Positions 36,691 to 46,093 of a stretch of 64,000 nucleotides of DNA are shown here, in pieces. The stretch comes from Pseudomonas sp. Tri1. Its GTDB lineage: Bacteria > Pseudomonadota > Gammaproteobacteria > Pseudomonadales > Pseudomonadaceae. The position numbers were made by a program, and so were the translations under genes. The first letter of the stretch is position 1; every line of letters starts with the position of its first letter. The stretch covers positions 372,001-436,000 of the forward strand of contig NZ_CP072913.1 in the NCBI RefSeq assembly GCF_017968885.1, read 5' to 3'. Under the pieces are notes generated by a model. The model was not told where the DNA came from, searched no databases, and worked only from the letters and a program-made list of their open reading frames with translations.

Positions 36691-38214
36691 ATGTCCCAGG
36701 CTGAAAAAATCGTAATCGCCGATGCCCCGTTGCGTTGGCAGGATGTGGTCGCTGTCGCCCGCTTCGGTGCTGTGCTTGAGCTGTCGGCCCAGGCCTGGGC
36801 GCGGATCGACAATGCCCAGGCCATCGTCCAGCGCATCGTCGTAAGTGGCGAGCGGGCCTACGGCGTCAACACCGGCCTGGGGGCCTTGTGCAATGTCTCG
36901 CTCAAGGACGAACAACTCAGCCAACTGTCACGCAACACCCTGCTCAGCCATGCCTGTGGCGTGGGCACGCCGCTTTCCGATGAGCAAACCCGGGCGATTC
37001 TCTGCGCCGCCATCCTCAATTACAGCCACGGAAAATCCGGCATTCACCGCCGGGTGGTCGAAGCTTTGCTGGCGCTGCTCAATCGCGGGATCACGCCGCA
37101 AGTGCCGTCCCAGGGTTCGGTGGGTTACCTGACCCACATGGCCCATATCAGCATCGCGCTGCTGGGCGTTGGCAATGTCAGCTATCGTGGGCAAATAGTC
37201 CCGGCGCAACAGGCCCTGGCCGCAGAGGGCTTGCAACCGGTGCAACTGGGGGCCAAGGACGGTCTGTGCCTGGTCAACGGCACGCCGTGCATGACCGGCC
37301 TCAGTTGCCTGGCCCTGGCCGATGCAACGCGGCTGGTGCAATGGGCCGATGTGATCGGTGCCATGAGCTTCGAGGCCCAGCGCGGACAGATCGCCGCGTT
37401 CGATGCCGAGATCATCGCCCTCAAGCCGCACCCAGGCATGCAGCAGGTCGGGGTCAATTTGCGGGCCTTGCTCGACGGCAGTGAAGTCATCGCCTCGAGC
37501 CTGGGCATTCGCACTCAGGATGCCCTGAGCATCCGCTCGATCCCCCAAGTGCACGGTGCCGCTCGCGATCAGTTGGAGCATGCCCGTAAACAGATCGAAA
37601 CCGAACTCAACGCCACCACCGATAACCCGCTGTTACTGGGTACGCCGGAAAACTTCCGGGTCATGTCCCAGGCCAACCCTCACGGCCAATCGGTGGCGTT
37701 GGCGGCGGACCTGCTGGCGATTGCCATGGCCGAGATCGGCTCCATCGCCGAGCGCCGCCTCGACCGCTTGATCAACCCCCACGTCAGTGGCCTGCCGGCC
37801 TTTCTGGTGGCCAACCCTGGCGTGAATTCGGGGATGATGATCGTGCAGTATGTCGCCGCTTCGCTGTGCGCGGAAAATCGCCAACTGGCGCAACCGGCGG
37901 TGCTCGACAATTTCGTCACTTCAGGGCTGCAGGAAGATCACTTGAGCATGGGCACCAACGCCGCCCTGAAGCTGCATCGAGCGCTGGAAAACTGCACGCA
38001 GATCCTCGCCATTGAATACTTGCTGGCGGCCCAGGCCTTTGAATTTCTCAAGGCGCAGCACTTCGGTGCTGGCACCGATATCGCCTGGAAACTGCTGCGT
38101 GAGCGCGTTCCGGCCTACGACCAGGACCGCTGGCTGGCGCCGGACATCGCCAGCGCCGCCGCGCTGCTTAAAGACCCAACCGTGTTGCACAACGCTTTAC
38201 CGAATTTGAATTGA
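36691..38214 (+). CDS. hutH1: histidase-family protein lacking the MIO-forming triad
   Basis: This 507-residue member of the HAL/PAL family has YGVNTGLG (catalytic Tyr kept), NATTDNPLL and LQEDHLSM. At residues 142-151, however, the sequence is GSVGYLTHMA where active enzymes have [13 protein letters not shown]: three residues, including the Ser of the Ala-Ser-Gly triad that cyclises to MIO, are missing. At the second catalytic Tyr the motif QDPYSLR is QDALSIR. It is therefore unlikely to deaminate histidine by the known route. It precedes hutH2 by 114 bases. I recall that in P. fluorescens SBW25 only the second gene was needed for growth on histidine. The symbol marks position, not activity. 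Confidence 0.85.
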   Translation: MSQAEKIVIADAPLRWQDVVAVARFGAVLELSAQAWARIDNAQAIVQRIVVSGERAYGVNTGLGALCNVSLKDEQLSQLSRNTLLSHACGVGTPLSDEQTRAILCAAILNYSHGKSGIHRRVVEALLALLNRGITPQVPSQGSVGYLTHMAHISIALLGVGNVSYRGQIVPAQQALAAEGLQPVQLGAKDGLCLVNGTPCMTGLSCLALADATRLVQWADVIGAMSFEAQRGQIAAFDAEIIALKPHPGMQQVGVNLRALLDGSEVIASSLGIRTQDALSIRSIPQVHGAARDQLEHARKQIETELNATTDNPLLLGTPENFRVMSQANPHGQSVALAADLLAIAMAEIGSIAERRLDRLINPHVSGLPAFLVANPGVNSGMMIVQYVAASLCAENRQLAQPAVLDNFVTSGLQEDHLSMGTNAALKLHRALENCTQILAIEYLLAAQAFEFLKAQHFGAGTDIAWKLLRERVPAYDQDRWLAPDIASAAALLKDPTVLHNALPNLN

Positions 38215-38328
38215 TCGAAAACCGCCAGCGTGCCAAGGCATCCATCGCCCAAAAGGCGAGGGTGACGGATAACGGAACATTCCGGAGCGACCGGCGGGTG
38301 AAAACAAAACTCTCAAAAGGAGCAATAC

Positions 38329-39861
38329 ATGACTGCCTTAAACCTGATTCCCGGCCAACTGAGCCTTGCTCAATTGCGTGACATCTATCAGCAACCCGTG
38401 ACCCTGAGCCTCGACGCCAGCGCCTCGGCGCAGATCGAGGCCAGTGTCGCCTGCGTTGAGCAGATCCTTGCCGAGAACCGCACTGCCTACGGCATCAACA
38501 CCGGTTTTGGCTTGTTGGCCTCGACCCGCATCGCCAGCGAAGACCTGGAAAACCTGCAGCGCTCCCTGGTGCTGTCCCATGCCGCCGGTGTGGGCGAGCC
38601 GATCAGTGATGCGTTGGTCCGGCTGGTCATGGTGCTCAAGGTCAACAGCCTGAGCCGGGGTTTTTCCGGGATCCGCCGGCAGGTGATCGATGCGCTGATC
38701 GCGCTGATCAATGCCGAGGTCTATCCGCATATTCCGCTCAAAGGTTCGGTCGGTGCTTCTGGTGACCTGGCACCGCTGGCGCACATGTCCCTGGTGCTGC
38801 TGGGCGAGGGTAAGGCTCGTTACAAGGGCGAATGGCTGCCGGCTGTCGAGGCGCTGAAAGTCGCCGGCCTGGCGCCGCTGACGCTGGCGGCGAAAGAAGG
38901 CCTGGCGCTGCTCAACGGCACCCAGGTGTCCACCGCGTTTGCCCTGCGTGGCCTGTTCGAGGGCGAAGACCTGTTCGCCGGTGCCCTGGCCCTGGGCAGC
39001 CTGACAGTGGAAGCGGTGCTCGGCTCGCGCTCGCCGTTCGATGCGCGCATCCATGCCGCTCGCGGCCAGAGGGGCCAGATCGATGTCGCGGCGGCGTACC
39101 GTGATCTGCTGGGCGAGCGCAGTGAAGTTTCCGATTCACACCAGAACTGCGACAAGGTCCAGGACCCCTACTCCCTGCGCTGCCAGCCGCAAGTGATGGG
39201 CGCCTGCCTGACCCAGTTCCGCCAGGCCGCCGAAGTGCTGGTGATCGAGGCCAATGCGGTGTCGGATAACCCGCTGGTGTTCGCCGCCGAGGGCGACGTG
39301 ATTTCCGGCGGCAACTTCCACGCCGAACCGGTGGCGATGGCGGCCGACAACATGGCCTTGGCGATTGCCGAAATCGGCTCCCTGAGCGAGCGCCGTATTT
39401 CGTTGATGATGGACAAGCACATGTCGCAACTGCCGCCGTTCCTGGTGGCCAACGGCGGGGTGAACTCCGGCTTCATGATTGCCCAGGTTACCGCGGCTGC
39501 CCTGGCCAGCGAAAACAAGGCCCTGTCCCATCCCCATTCGGTGGACAGCCTGCCGACCTCGGCCAACCAGGAAGACCACGTTTCCATGGCCCCGGCCGCC
39601 GGCAAGCGTTTGTGGGAAATGGCCGAGAACACCCGTGGAATTCTGGCGGTGGAATGGCTGGCGGCATGCCAGGGGCTGGACCTGCGTGGCGGTTTGAAGA
39701 CCTCCGCGAAGCTGGAACAGGCCCGCGCGCTCTTGCGTGCAGACGTACCGTTTTATGAGAAGGACCGGTTCTTTGCGCCGGACATCAATGCGGCCAGTGA
39801 ACTGTTGGCCAGTCGTTGCTTGAACGAGCTGGTCACAGCGCAATTGCTGCCGAGCCTGTAA
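38329..39861 (+). CDS. hutH2: histidine ammonia-lyase
   Basis: HutH deaminates histidine to trans-urocanate, the first step. The 510-residue product contains catalytic Tyr54 in [11 protein letters not shown] and the MIO triad Ala143-Ser144-Gly145 in [16 protein letters not shown]. Tyr281 and Arg284 lie in QDPYSLR, with [20 protein letters not shown] and the rest of the family motifs. It has a good AAAAGGAG Shine-Dalgarno. This is the expected functional histidase of the locus. Confidence 0.97.
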   Translation: MTALNLIPGQLSLAQLRDIYQQPVTLSLDASASAQIEASVACVEQILAENRTAYGINTGFGLLASTRIASEDLENLQRSLVLSHAAGVGEPISDALVRLVMVLKVNSLSRGFSGIRRQVIDALIALINAEVYPHIPLKGSVGASGDLAPLAHMSLVLLGEGKARYKGEWLPAVEALKVAGLAPLTLAAKEGLALLNGTQVSTAFALRGLFEGEDLFAGALALGSLTVEAVLGSRSPFDARIHAARGQRGQIDVAAAYRDLLGERSEVSDSHQNCDKVQDPYSLRCQPQVMGACLTQFRQAAEVLVIEANAVSDNPLVFAAEGDVISGGNFHAEPVAMAADNMALAIAEIGSLSERRISLMMDKHMSQLPPFLVANGGVNSGFMIAQVTAAALASENKALSHPHSVDSLPTSANQEDHVSMAPAAGKRLWEMAENTRGILAVEWLAACQGLDLRGGLKTSAKLEQARALLRADVPFYEKDRFFAPDINAASELLASRCLNELVTAQLLPSL

Positions 39862-39868
39862 GGGCCTC

Positions 39869-39960
39869 ATCGCGAGCAAGCTCGCTCCCACAGGGGATCG
39901 GTGTCGAACCCCATTTGGGGTACGCCCCTGATCCCTGTGGGAGCGAGCCTGCTCGCGAAT
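39869..39960. repeat. REP pair
   Basis: Left ATCGCGAGCAAGCTCGCTCC; right arm reads GGGAGCGAGCCTGCTCGCGA with one change. Between hutH2 and hutI. Confidence 0.88.
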
Positions 39961-39989
39961 CGATTTTGAATGAGACGAGGAGACTCGGG

Positions 39990-41192
39990 ATGAAAACCCT
40001 CTGGCAAAACTGCCACGCCGCCACCATGGCCCAGGGCGTCTACTCGATCATCGAAGACGCCGCCATCGTTACCCTGGGCGAGCACATTCAATGGATCGGC
40101 CCGCGCGCGGAGCTGCCCGCCGGAGACTACCCGGCGGTTACGGACCTCAAGGGCGCCTGGGTCACTCCGGGGCTGATCGACTGCCACACCCACACGGTGT
40201 TTGGTGGCAACCGCAGCGGTGAGTTCGAACAGCGTCTGCAAGGCGTCAGCTACGCCGAGATCGCGGCGGCCGGCGGTGGCATCGCCAGCACCGTGCGTGC
40301 CACTCGCGCCGCCAGTGAAGACGAGCTGTTCGCCAGCGCCGCCAAACGCCTGCAAAGCCTGATGCGCGACGGCGTGACCACGGTGGAAATCAAGTCCGGC
40401 TACGGCCTGGACCTGGCCAGCGAACGCAAAATCCTGCGCGTCATCCGTCGCCTTGGCGCCGAACTGCCGGTCAGCGTTCGCAGCACCTGTCTGGCGGCCC
40501 ACGCCTTGCCACCGGAATACAAAGATCAGGCCGATGATTACATTGAGCACATCTGCACCGAGATGCTGCCAGCGCTGGCGGCCGAAGGGCTGGTGGATGC
40601 GGTGGATGCCTTTTGCGAATACCTGGCGTTTTCCCCGGCACAAGTCGAGCGGGTGTTTATCACTGCTCAACAACTGGGGCTGCCAGTGAAGCTGCACGCC
40701 GAGCAATTGTCGTCCCTGCACGGTTCAAGCCTGGCGGCGCGTTACCAGGCGCTGTCGGCCGATCACCTGGAATTCATGACCGAGGACGATGCCAGGGCCA
40801 TGGCCGAGTCCGGCACGGTGGCGGTGCTGCTGCCAGGGGCGTTTTATTTCCTGCGCGAAACCCAACTGCCGCCCATGGACGCCCTGCGCAAGCACGGCGT
40901 GAAGATCGCCGTGGCCAGCGATCTCAACCCTGGCACCTCGCCGGCGCTGTCGCTGCGCTTGATGTTGAACATGGCCTGCACGTGCTTTCGGATGACCCCC
41001 GAAGAAGCCCTGGCCGGGGCGACTATTCATGCCGCCCAGGCCTTGGGTATGGCGGACACCCACGGTTCGCTGGAAGCCGGCAAAGTGGCGGATTTTGTCG
41101 CCTGGCACATCGACCGTCCGGCTGACCTGGCGTACTGGCTCGGTGGCGAACTGGAAAAACGCGTCGTGCGTCACGGCGTTGAAATCGATTGA
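39990..41192 (+). CDS. hutI: imidazolonepropionase
   Basis: HutI hydrolyses imidazolone-5-propionate to N-formimino-L-glutamate. The 400-residue amidohydrolase has metal-binding [14 protein letters not shown] and [10 protein letters not shown]. It has [31 protein letters not shown], and the final [21 protein letters not shown] start it at the ATG 39990 ([14 protein letters not shown]); an upstream in-frame Met would translate the REP pair. It is followed 11 bases later by hutG. Confidence 0.96.
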   Translation: MKTLWQNCHAATMAQGVYSIIEDAAIVTLGEHIQWIGPRAELPAGDYPAVTDLKGAWVTPGLIDCHTHTVFGGNRSGEFEQRLQGVSYAEIAAAGGGIASTVRATRAASEDELFASAAKRLQSLMRDGVTTVEIKSGYGLDLASERKILRVIRRLGAELPVSVRSTCLAAHALPPEYKDQADDYIEHICTEMLPALAAEGLVDAVDAFCEYLAFSPAQVERVFITAQQLGLPVKLHAEQLSSLHGSSLAARYQALSADHLEFMTEDDARAMAESGTVAVLLPGAFYFLRETQLPPMDALRKHGVKIAVASDLNPGTSPALSLRLMLNMACTCFRMTPEEALAGATIHAAQALGMADTHGSLEAGKVADFVAWHIDRPADLAYWLGGELEKRVVRHGVEID

Positions 41193-41203
41193 GGAGAACG
41201 GCT

Positions 41204-42007
41204 GTGGAGAAGGTCCTGAATTTCAAGCAAGGGCGCGTGCCGCTGTTGATCAGCATGCCCCATGCCGGCCTGCGTCTGACCCCGGCGGTAGAGGCCGGGT
41301 TGATCCCCGAGGCCCAGAGCCTGCCGGACACCGACTGGCATATTCCCCGGCTCTACGAGTTCGCTGCCGAATTGGGCGCCAGCACCCTGGCCGCTGAGTA
41401 CTCTCGGTTCGTCATCGACCTGAATCGTCCTTCCGACGACAAGCCGATGTACGTCGGCGCCACCACTGGCTTGTACCCGGCGACGCTGTTCGATGGCGTG
41501 CCGTTGTTTCGCCAAGGGCTGGAGCCGTCGGCCGAGGAACGGGCGGCTTATTTGCAGCAGGTCTGGACGCCGTACCATCAGGCCTTGCAACAGGAACTGG
41601 CGCGGCTCAAGGCTGAGTTCGGCTATGCCTTGTTGTTCGATGCTCATTCGATCCGTTCGGTGATCCCGCACCTGTTCGACGGCAAGCTGCCGGATTTCAA
41701 CCTGGGTACCTTCAACGGCGCCAGCTGCGACCCGGCGCTGGCCAGCCAGCTCGAAGCCATCTGCGCCCGCCATGGCGAATTCACCCATGTGCTCAACGGG
41801 CGTTTCAAGGGTGGACACATCACCCGACACTACGGCAACCCGGCCGAGCACATCCACGCGGTGCAACTGGAGCTGTGCCAGAGCACCTACATGGAAGAGT
41901 TCGAACCGTTCAACTACCGTGCGGATTTGGCGGAACCGACCCAGGTCGTGCTCATGCAATTGCTGGAAGGTTTGCTGGCGTGGGGGCGGCAGACGTACAA
42001 GAAATAA
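41204..42007 (+). CDS. hutG: N-formylglutamate amidohydrolase
   Basis: HutG cleaves N-formyl-L-glutamate to glutamate and formate, the last step in the hutF branch. The 267-residue product contains LLISMPHAGLRLTP, ELGASTLAAEYSRFVIDLNR, LLFDAHSIRSVIP and GHITRHYGNP. It starts with GTG after GGAGAA. It is coupled to hutI and ends the pathway operon. Family (FGase) is clear. Confidence 0.95.
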   Translation: MEKVLNFKQGRVPLLISMPHAGLRLTPAVEAGLIPEAQSLPDTDWHIPRLYEFAAELGASTLAAEYSRFVIDLNRPSDDKPMYVGATTGLYPATLFDGVPLFRQGLEPSAEERAAYLQQVWTPYHQALQQELARLKAEFGYALLFDAHSIRSVIPHLFDGKLPDFNLGTFNGASCDPALASQLEAICARHGEFTHVLNGRFKGGHITRHYGNPAEHIHAVQLELCQSTYMEEFEPFNYRADLAEPTQVVLMQLLEGLLAWGRQTYKK

Positions 42008-42023
42008 AGGCTTACGCGATTCT

Positions 42024-42147
42024 TCTGTGGCGAGGGGAGTCATCTGTGGGAGCAAAGCTTGCTCGCTATACAGGCGCCTCGGTTTCAGGGAAACGGCGGT
42101 GTCTTCAGCGCGGGCATGCCTTGCTCCCACAGATCCTCTCGCTACAG
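42024..42147. repeat. composite degenerate REP element
   Basis: Outer arms CTGTGGCGAGGGGA and CCTCTCGCTACAGG enclose a diverged REP (TGTGGGAGCAAAGCTTGCTCGC, then TTGCTCCCACAG). The two repeat families of this window are nested here. It occupies most of the 298-base gap between hutG and the next gene; the rest shows no gene. Confidence 0.7.
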
Positions 42148-42305
42148 GTTTGTTTTGTTCTTGAGCCTCGGGCGGGAACGGTCGCCACTGTGCAAAACCG
42201 AGTCGCCACAGTTCACCTTCAGCCCCTCGGCGCTGCGTAATGTTCCGGTCACGGTGCAGCAAGACACCGACCTACAATAATCCGCTGCCGCACGAGACCT
42301 TCCCG

Positions 42306-43253
42306 ATGAAAAGACTGTTCAAACGCTGTCTGTCGATCCTCTGCGGTACCGCCATCTTGAGCAGCGGGGCGATGGCTGCCGAGCCGGCGTCCTGCCAGGC
42401 CGTGCGCATGGGCGTGGTCAACTGGACCGACGTGATCGCCACCAGCGGCATGGCCGATGTACTGCTCACGGGCCTGGGCTACGAAAGCAAGCAGACCAGT
42501 GCCGTGCAACAGATCATCTTCGCCGGCATCCGCGACAAGCGCCTCGATATCTTCCTGGGCTACTGGAAACCGGCGATGGACAAGAACATCGCCCCGTTCC
42601 TGGCGGCCAACCAGGTGAAGGTGTTGGATAAGCCGAGTCTGTCTGATGCCCAGGCCACGCTGGCGGTGCCGGACTATGTGGCCGCCGCAGGGCTCAAGAC
42701 TTTCGCCGACATCGCCCGATTCAAGGATCAACTGGGCGGCAAGATCTACGGCATCGAGCCGGGCAGTGGTGCCAACACCACCATCAAGACCATGATCGAA
42801 ACCAACCACTTCGGCCTCAAGGACTTCAAGCTGATCGAATCCGGCGAGGCGGGCATGCTCGCCGCGGTGCAACGGGCGGTGAATCGCAAGGAGTTCGTGG
42901 TGTTCGTTGGCTGGACCCCGCACCCGATGAATATCAACATGAACATCACCTACCTGACCGGCAGTGAAGACGTCTACGGCCCGAACGAGGGCGCCGCAAC
43001 TGTCTCCACCGTGACCGCGCCGGACTACGCCCAGCGGTGTCCGAACGTGAACCGTTTGCTGGAGAACCTGAGCTTCACTGCCGCCCAGGAAAGCCAGTTG
43101 ATGGTGCCGATCATGGAGCGCAAGACCCCCCAGGACGTGGCCCGGCAATGGTTGCGTGATCATCCTGAGGACCTTCAGCGCTGGCTGGCCGGTGTCACCA
43201 GCTTCGACGGCAAGGATGGCGTGGCGGCGGTGCAGGCCAGTCTAAAGAACTGA
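42306..43253 (+). CDS. orphan choline/betaine-type ABC substrate-binding protein
   Basis: This 315-residue periplasmic protein has signal peptide CLSILCGTAILSSGAMA. The body is of the OpuAC/ChoX type: CQAVRMGVVNWTDV, GYESKQTSAVQQIIFAG, FLGYWKPAMDKN, IEPGSGANTTIK and VFVGWTPHPMNIN. The Trp/Tyr of NWTD, LGYWKP and VGWTPHP could form the aromatic box that binds a quaternary ammonium. No permease or ATPase gene is adjacent; it may feed hutWV or a remote Cbc-type transporter. The start at ATG 42306 puts the signal peptide at the N-terminus. Confidence 0.82.
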   Translation: MKRLFKRCLSILCGTAILSSGAMAAEPASCQAVRMGVVNWTDVIATSGMADVLLTGLGYESKQTSAVQQIIFAGIRDKRLDIFLGYWKPAMDKNIAPFLAANQVKVLDKPSLSDAQATLAVPDYVAAAGLKTFADIARFKDQLGGKIYGIEPGSGANTTIKTMIETNHFGLKDFKLIESGEAGMLAAVQRAVNRKEFVVFVGWTPHPMNINMNITYLTGSEDVYGPNEGAATVSTVTAPDYAQRCPNVNRLLENLSFTAAQESQLMVPIMERKTPQDVARQWLRDHPEDLQRWLAGVTSFDGKDGVAAVQASLKN

Positions 43254-43278
43254 CCCAATTTTCTGGACACTGATAACT

Positions 43279-43312
43279 CCTGTGGCGAGGGGATAAATCC
43301 CCTCGCCACAGG
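43279..43312. repeat. palindrome CCTGTGGCGAGGGG type
   Basis: CCTGTGGCGAGGGGAT and ATCCCCTCGCCACAGG are perfect inverted arms around AA. The same family appears at 30064-30095. It may also terminate the gene to the left. Confidence 0.85.
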
Positions 43313-43350
43313 TTGCACTTCGTCCAAGGACATATCTGGTTGTCACTCCT

Positions 43351-44262
43351 ATGGCTTACCCACTCTCCCAGGCGATGTCAGCCTTCATCGACAAAACCCT
43401 GAGCTTCAACACCTCGGACAACAGCCTTGCCGGCTCGCGTCAGGCCTACGCTCAAATGTGCCGGGCGTTCACCCCGCCGCGCCCGGAGGCGTTGGCGGTC
43501 GAGGATTTCGAGTTGGCTGGCGTGGCCGTACGGGCCTATCACCCCAAGATCGCTGCGCCGGCCGAAGGCTGGCCGTGCATGCTCTACCTGCACGGAGGCG
43601 GTTGGGTGGTGGGGGACCTGGACTCCCATGACTTCATCTGCATGGAGCTGGCCACCACCCTTGGCGTGCTGGTCGTGGCGGTGGATTATCGGCTGGCCCC
43701 GGAGCATCCGTTTCCTGCGGGGTTCGAAGATTGCCTCGCGGTGTGGCGCGATCTGACGAGCGCCCCCTTTGCCATCGACCCTCACCGTCGGCTGGTGGCC
43801 GGTGACAGCGCCGGGGGTAACCTTGCCGCTGCGTTATGCCTGGCCTTGCGCGATGCCGGGCATGCGTTGCCCCAGGCCCAGGTGCTGATTTATCCGGCCC
43901 TCGGTGGCCCGGCGCATCTGCCTTCGCGGCACGAGTGTGCCGATGCACCGTTGCTGAGCCGCCGCGATCTGGAGAGTTATCACGCTCTCTACCTGAACGA
44001 CGCTCAACCGTCTGCCCAGGCCATGCCGTTGCTCGCCGATGACCTGAGCGGCCTGCCGCCGGCGCTGATCATCGTGGCGCAATGGGATCCGCTGCGCGAC
44101 GACGGCGTCCTTTATAGCGAGCGGCTGAACGCCGCAGGGGTGGACGCTGTGCTGTATGTCGGCGGAGGACTGGTTCACGGTTGTCTACGTGGCCGGGGCC
44201 AGGTGCCAGAGGTCGATCAGATGTATCGCACTCTGCTGGCGTACCTGGCTGACACGCTTTGA
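43351..44262 (+). CDS. alpha/beta hydrolase, HSL-type esterase
   Basis: This 303-residue cytosolic esterase or lipase of the hormone-sensitive-lipase family has the oxyanion motif YLHGGGWVVGD and nucleophile VAGDSAGGN. Asp in QWDPLRDDG and His in GGLVHGCLRG complete the catalytic triad. Substrate is unknown. The surrounding genes (binding protein, pip) give no clear clue. Confidence 0.88.
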   Translation: MAYPLSQAMSAFIDKTLSFNTSDNSLAGSRQAYAQMCRAFTPPRPEALAVEDFELAGVAVRAYHPKIAAPAEGWPCMLYLHGGGWVVGDLDSHDFICMELATTLGVLVVAVDYRLAPEHPFPAGFEDCLAVWRDLTSAPFAIDPHRRLVAGDSAGGNLAAALCLALRDAGHALPQAQVLIYPALGGPAHLPSRHECADAPLLSRRDLESYHALYLNDAQPSAQAMPLLADDLSGLPPALIIVAQWDPLRDDGVLYSERLNAAGVDAVLYVGGGLVHGCLRGRGQVPEVDQMYRTLLAYLADTL

Positions 44263-44367
44263 CTGCGCAGGGGGCATGCTCATTAAGGTAATTCGGGTTT
44301 ATGATGCCGGACGGCAGACTAAATAGAAGTCCCTACAGGGATGACTCGACCCCTTACGGAGCGCTCA

Positions 44368-45339
44368 ATGCAGACTTTGTACCCGCAGATCAAACCCCAT
44401 GCCCGGCACGATCTGGCTGTCGATGACACCCACACGCTCTACGTCGATGAAAGCGGCTCCCCCGAAGGCCTGCCGGTGGTGTTCATCCACGGCGGCCCGG
44501 GAGCGGGTTGCGATGCGCAGAGCCGTCGCTACTTCGATCCGAACCTCTATCGCATCGTCACCTTCGATCAGCGGGGTTGTGGTCGTTCCACGCCTCATGC
44601 CAGCCTCGAGAACAACACCACCTGGGATCTGGTCGAAGACCTGGAGCGCATTCGCAAGCACCTGGGCATCGAAAAGTGGGTGCTGTTTGGTGGCTCCTGG
44701 GGCTCGACCCTGGCCCTGGCCTACGCCCAGACCCATCCGGAGCGGGTACACGGGATGATTCTGCGTGGGATCTTTCTCTGCCGTCCGCAGGAAATCGAGT
44801 GGTTCTATCAGGCCGGTGCAAGCCGCCTGTTTCCCGACTACTGGCAGGACTACATCGCACCGATCCCGCTGGACGAACGCGACGACCTGCTCAGCGCCTT
44901 CCACAAGCGCCTGACCGGCAATGACCAGATCGCCCAGATGCACGCGGCCAAGGCCTGGTCCACATGGGAGGGGCGTACCGCGACCCTGCGCCCGAATCCG
45001 CTGGTGGTCGATCGCTTCTCCGAGCCGCAGCGTGCGCTGTCGATCGCCCGGATCGAATGCCATTACTTCACCAACAACGCCTTCCTCGAACCCAACCAGC
45101 TGATTCGGGATATGGGCAAGATCGCCCATTTGCCGGGCGTCATCGTGCATGGCCGTTACGACGTGATCTGCCCGCTGGACAATGCCTGGGAACTGCACCA
45201 GAACTGGCCCAACAGCGAATTGCAGGTGATCCGCGACGCCGGTCACGCAGCTTCCGAGCCGGGCATCACCGATGCGCTGGTGCGTGCCGCTGCGCAAATG
45301 GCCCGACGCTTGCTAGACCTGCCGCCCGAAGAAGCATGA
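44368..45339 (+). CDS. pip: proline iminopeptidase
   Basis: Pip removes N-terminal proline from peptides. The 323-residue alpha/beta hydrolase (peptidase family S33) contains [23 protein letters not shown] and nucleophile [20 protein letters not shown]. The cap-domain motif WSTWEGRT follows, with the triad completed by GRYDVICP and a final His in [11 protein letters not shown]. The ATG at 44368 begins [16 protein letters not shown]. Its stop overlaps the dtd start by four bases. Confidence 0.95.
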   Translation: MQTLYPQIKPHARHDLAVDDTHTLYVDESGSPEGLPVVFIHGGPGAGCDAQSRRYFDPNLYRIVTFDQRGCGRSTPHASLENNTTWDLVEDLERIRKHLGIEKWVLFGGSWGSTLALAYAQTHPERVHGMILRGIFLCRPQEIEWFYQAGASRLFPDYWQDYIAPIPLDERDDLLSAFHKRLTGNDQIAQMHAAKAWSTWEGRTATLRPNPLVVDRFSEPQRALSIARIECHYFTNNAFLEPNQLIRDMGKIAHLPGVIVHGRYDVICPLDNAWELHQNWPNSELQVIRDAGHAASEPGITDALVRAAAQMARRLLDLPPEEA

Positions 45340-45773
45340 AGGGGTTGTTGCAACGGGTTCGCGGCGCCCGGGTCGAAGTTGCAGGCGAGATCGTTGGCGC
45401 GGTAGACCAGGGCTTGCTGGTGCTGGTGGCCGTCGAGCCCGGGGATACCCGGGCCAGCGCCGACAAACTCCTGCATAAGCTGCTTAACTATCGGGTATTC
45501 AGTGACGCCGACGGCAAGATGAACCTGTCCTTGGCAGACGTCGGCGGCGGTTTGTTGCTGGTGTCGCAGTTCACCCTGGCAGCGGACACCAAAAGTGGCT
45601 TGCGCCCGAGCTTTTCGACGGCCGCGCCTCCGTTGCTGGGAGAAGAATTGTTCAACTATTTGCTCAGCCAAGCGAAACAGGTGCATGGCACTGTGGCATC
45701 AGGTAGATTCGGCGCCGACATGCAAGTGCATCTGGTCAACGATGGTCCGGTAACCTTTCTGTTACAGGTCTGA
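45336..45773 (+). CDS. dtd: D-aminoacyl-tRNA deacylase
   Basis: Dtd removes D-amino acids and glycine wrongly attached to tRNA. The 145-residue product contains [12 protein letters not shown], the active-site SQFTLAADT and the cis-Pro motif NDGPVTF near the C-terminus, both diagnostic. It is translationally coupled to pip (ATGA overlap). The pairing pip-dtd is conserved in Pseudomonas. Length is exactly typical. Confidence 0.96.
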   Translation: MKGLLQRVRGARVEVAGEIVGAVDQGLLVLVAVEPGDTRASADKLLHKLLNYRVFSDADGKMNLSLADVGGGLLLVSQFTLAADTKSGLRPSFSTAAPPLLGEELFNYLLSQAKQVHGTVASGRFGADMQVHLVNDGPVTFLLQV

Positions 45774-46093
45774 AAGTGTCTGAAACATCTTTTCGGGTCT
45801 GTTTCGAGGCTAAACGGGGAGTTTTCTCGATAAATACTTTGCTATCCCTGATGCGTTGTCACGCGGCCTACTAGATAATCGCGCGCTACGGGGGATCAGC
45901 GTTCGCTGGTCCATTTGACTTAGGTAGAGACTTGTCCTGGTCCGTTTGGGGAATCATTTTCTCCCACCGGAGTCGGAACAATGCTCGCCAACTTGGCAAG
46001 AGTGGTCCGCGGGGGTGGTTTTTCAATGCCGATACCCTGCAGATACTTTATCTGGCCGTTGGTTTTTTGATCTGTTTTCGGCGAGGGTTGCTC
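45774..46093 (+). other. long dtd-opgG intergenic region / opgG leader
   Basis: These 320 bases carry no convincing gene. An ATG-started frame upstream of and continuous with opgG begins at 45932, but its translation looks random and basic and lacks family similarity. The sequence is notably T-rich for this genome (GGGAGTTTTCTCGATAAATA and TTTTTGATCTGTTTTCGG), as expected for an AT-biased promoter and leader. The stretch 46018-46093 may form regulatory structure; nothing more is visible. Confidence 0.5.

Noticed and set aside
36691..38214. Calling hutH1 a frameshifted pseudogene
   Set aside because: The frame is intact over 507 codons and the change at the MIO site is an exact three-codon gap, not a shift.
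42306..43253. Naming the orphan binding protein hutX2
   Set aside because: The NWTD, LGYWKP and VGWTPHP motifs fit choline/betaine-type proteins better than HutX; no histidine link is proven.
45932..46093. 54-codon N-terminal extension of opgG
   Set aside because: It would put 54 unrelated residues before the signal peptide; the GTG at 46094 gives a normal exported protein.
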